Assembly (NCBI GenBank): GCA_002842255.1
Contig: PHCM01000058.1
Span: 1 to 8,092, forward strand
Source: Betaproteobacteria bacterium HGW-Betaproteobacteria-2
GTDB taxonomy: Bacteria; Pseudomonadota; Gammaproteobacteria; Burkholderiales; Methylophilaceae
Direction: 5' to 3'
Length of the DNA: 8,092 nucleotides
The notes below the pieces were generated by a model, which was given only the letters and a program-made list of their open reading frames with translations, made no database searches and was not told where the DNA came from. How positions within the stretch are numbered: position 1 is the first letter of the stretch; the number at the start of each line of letters is the position of its first letter. Position numbers and translations under genes: made by a program. This document shows, piece by piece, positions 6,657 to 8,092 of the stretch.

Positions 6657-6683
6657 ATATCGGCAGAAAACGCTCAAGGTTTA
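6657..6683 (-). promoter_or_regulatory. Sigma-28 (FliA) flagellar promoter for the EAL-HDOD gene
   Basis: On the minus strand TAAA (6683-6680) is followed by exactly 15 bases and then GCCGATAT (6664-6657). The established FliA consensus is TAAA-N15-GCCGATAA, so 11 of 12 defined positions match at exact spacing. Transcription would start near 6650, giving a leader of about 100 bases before the ATG at 6546. The promoter straddles the motD stop codon (6674-6676). The location beside stator genes and in front of a signalling gene supports a real site. Confidence 0.78.
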
Positions 6684-7498
6684 ATTTTTATTTCAGCACC
6701 GTCATTCGCACTCTCCGGCGCGGAATACAACACCATGATGGAAACGCGACGGTTCCTTGCTCGGCCTTCTGCCGTGTCGTTATTACCAAAAGGTTGAGCC
6801 GAGCCGTAACCTACGGCGCTCAAGCGTTGCTCCGCTATGCCGTTCTGCTCCAGAAGGCGAACAACACTGCTGGCACGTACTGCCGACAGTTCCCAGTTGG
6901 AATAAAACAGGTAATTGCGGATAGGAATGTTGTCGGTGTGACCTTCCACCTGAATGGCATTGGGTTTCCCGGCCAGCATGCCAGCCACTTCAAGCAGCGG
7001 CTGCAAGGCACTGACTTCCAGGTCGGCAGAACCCGGTGCGAAGAGCACGCTGCTCTCGATATCAATCCGGATACCGCGGTTGTTTTGCAACACGCGTACG
7101 CTGCCCTGCTCAATCAGCGGCGACAGTGCCCGGGATACGTCAAGCGCCATGGCGGTCATGGCCTCGCGCTCGCGGCGCCACTTTTCATTACGCAATTGCA
7201 CCGCGGCAAACGGCTTGATGAATGAGTCGCCGGACCGCTGTTCGACTCCCTCCGGAATTCCTTCCGCCTTGCCTTGCGAACCGCCTTCAAGTTGTCCTTC
7301 CCGCACCAATTTGCCCGAGCCGAATGCACTGCCGAGTGAATTGGCCAGTTGCTTGTATTTGTTCTGGTTAACTGCGGAGACCGCGTACATCACCACAAAA
7401 AAAGCGAATAACAAGGTAATGAAATCAGCATATGAAACCAGCCAGCGATCGTGATTCTCACGTTCGATTTCAAATTTTTTCCGGCGGCTCAGGCTCAT
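6674..7498 (-). CDS. motD: Flagellar motor stator protein MotD (MotB family)
   Basis: This is the ion-channel and peptidoglycan-anchoring subunit of a flagellar stator, working with MotC. Of 274 residues, 1-18 are a basic cytoplasmic tail, about 19-41 a single TM helix with the critical proton-binding aspartate D25 in WLVSYADFITLLFAFF, 42-110 a periplasmic linker with a Gly/Glu-rich stretch, and about 140-257 an OmpA-like domain with VLFAPGSADL, VEGHTDNIP (184-192), NWELSAVRAS (201-210) and GRARNRRVSI (245-254) for peptidoglycan binding. Start is ATG at 7498, 23 bases after the motC stop; its ribosome site is weak, so translational coupling to motC is possible. The preceding motC and the sequence style favour MotD of the MotCD pair over MotB of MotAB; the symbol is family-based. 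Confidence 0.9.
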   Translation of the reverse strand: MSLSRRKKFEIERENHDRWLVSYADFITLLFAFFVVMYAVSAVNQNKYKQLANSLGSAFGSGKLVREGQLEGGSQGKAEGIPEGVEQRSGDSFIKPFAAVQLRNEKWRREREAMTAMALDVSRALSPLIEQGSVRVLQNNRGIRIDIESSVLFAPGSADLEVSALQPLLEVAGMLAGKPNAIQVEGHTDNIPIRNYLFYSNWELSAVRASSVVRLLEQNGIAEQRLSAVGYGSAQPFGNNDTAEGRARNRRVSIMVLYSAPESANDGAEIKIKP

Positions 7499-7512
7499 AT
7501 CAGCGACTAAAT

Positions 7513-7538
7513 GACTAACTTTTATGACTGACTTTTAT
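7513..7538. repeat. 13-bp tandem duplication at the motC stop codon
   Basis: Two adjacent 13-base units at 7513-7525 and 7526-7538 differ at one position (GACTAACTTTTAT and GACTGACTTTTAT). A partial third copy, GACTAA, lies at 7505-7510. The motC stop codon is in the left unit. Removing one unit would let motC end in AGT TAG, shortening the protein by two residues, so the duplication has slightly changed the C-terminus and widened the motC-motD gap. Confidence 0.7.
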
Positions 7539-8092
7539 AGCCCGACATACGGTCTTCGAGCAGGCGCTGAGGGTCGCCACCGGCAATCGCGACGATCGCA
7601 TCGATCATCATTTCCCGCCGAGAAACCTCGTTCTGGATATGACGGCGCAGTTTGTAGGCGATCGGCAAAAATACCAGGTTGGCAAAACCGACCCCATAAA
7701 TCGTCGCAACGAAGGCCACGGCAATACCGCTACCCAGCATATCCGGATCGGACAGGTTTTCCATCACGTGAATCAAGCCCAGTACCGCGCCGATAATACC
7801 GATGGTAGGCGCATAACCGCCAGCCGCATCCCAGACCTTTGCGGCGTTCCTGAGATTGGCCTCGTAATTATCGAGCTCGATATTGCATATTTCCCGTATT
7901 TTTTCCGGCGGGATACCATCGATCATCAGGCGCAAGGCTTTTTTAACAAGCAGGTCTTTTTCAGCATCCATGTGCGACTCAAGCATCAAGAAACCTTCCC
8001 TGCGCGCCAGCATCGTCCACAAATTGATTTTCCTGCTGACCTGCTGCATATCGGTTTTGGGCGGCACAAGAATCCAGCCCAGCACCTTCAAG
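7522..8092 (-). CDS. motC: Flagellar motor stator protein MotC (MotA family), N-terminus outside window
   Basis: This is the proton-channel and torque-generating subunit of the MotC/MotD stator. The last 190 or so residues are visible; the family is about 246 long, so roughly 60 residues with TM1 and most of TM2 lie past the window edge. The TTG at 8091 is an internal leucine, not a start. Numbering from it: a cytoplasmic domain about 12-90 with ARREGFLMLESH (29-40), matching the rotor-contact region, and the LMIDGIPPEKIREI segment; TM3 about 94-112 with the conserved proline of YAPTIGIIGAVLGL; TM4 about 122-146 ending FLPIAYKLR with the second conserved proline. The family's closing segment REMMIDAIVAIAGGDPQRLLEDRM is present. 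It is followed after 23 bases by motD, and the two form an operon. Confidence 0.92.
   Translation of the reverse strand, partial: LKVLGWILVPPKTDMQQVSRKINLWTMLARREGFLMLESHMDAEKDLLVKKALRLMIDGIPPEKIREICNIELDNYEANLRNAAKVWDAAGGYAPTIGIIGAVLGLIHVMENLSDPDMLGSGIAVAFVATIYGVGFANLVFLPIAYKLRRHIQNEVSRREMMIDAIVAIAGGDPQRLLEDRMSGYKSQS

Overview
The window reads as a chromosomal segment of a motile, Gram-negative proteobacterium. It is most likely a betaproteobacterium of the Nitrosomonadales/Methylophilales/Gallionellales kind. This placement is inferred from the short form of FtsX, a MotC/MotD-type stator pair, a stand-alone bacteriohemerythrin and moderate GC content, and species cannot be named from sequence alone. 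I see no insertion sequence, CRISPR array, tRNA, rRNA or phage gene.

Layout. (1) Positions 3-905, plus strand: ftsX, cut at its 5' end by the window edge. A perfect 13-bp hairpin at 922-950 separates it from the rest and probably ends transcription from both sides. (2) All remaining genes lie on the minus strand. In order of transcription from the right edge they are: motC (3' part, 7522-8092), motD (6674-7498), an EAL-HDOD signalling protein (5332-6546), a membrane PAS-PAS-GGDEF-EAL cyclic-di-GMP protein (2855-5236), a TonB energy transducer (1796-2578) and a bacteriohemerythrin (988-1443).

Regulatory reading. Two sites stand out. A flagellar sigma-28 (FliA) promoter, TAAA-N15-GCCGATAT, lies at 6657-6683 across the motD stop codon and points at the EAL-HDOD gene. 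It would place a c-di-GMP-type signalling protein, and perhaps the following GGDEF-EAL gene, in the late flagellar regulon beside the stator genes. A perfect FNR/ANR palindrome, TTGAT-ATAT-ATCAA, lies at 1733-1746, with a -10-like element at near class-II spacing. It points at the hemerythrin gene through a leader of about 250 nt and suggests oxygen-responsive control of an oxygen-binding protein.

How the genes fit together. MotC/MotD power flagellar rotation, and the two downstream proteins look like regulators of the motile/sessile switch: one has intact GGDEF, I-site and EAL motifs, the other has an eroded EAL domain fused to HDOD. TonB and hemerythrin appear to be separate transcription units. 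No wholly new system is evident; the most interesting content is regulatory, plus short tandem duplications at two stop codons.
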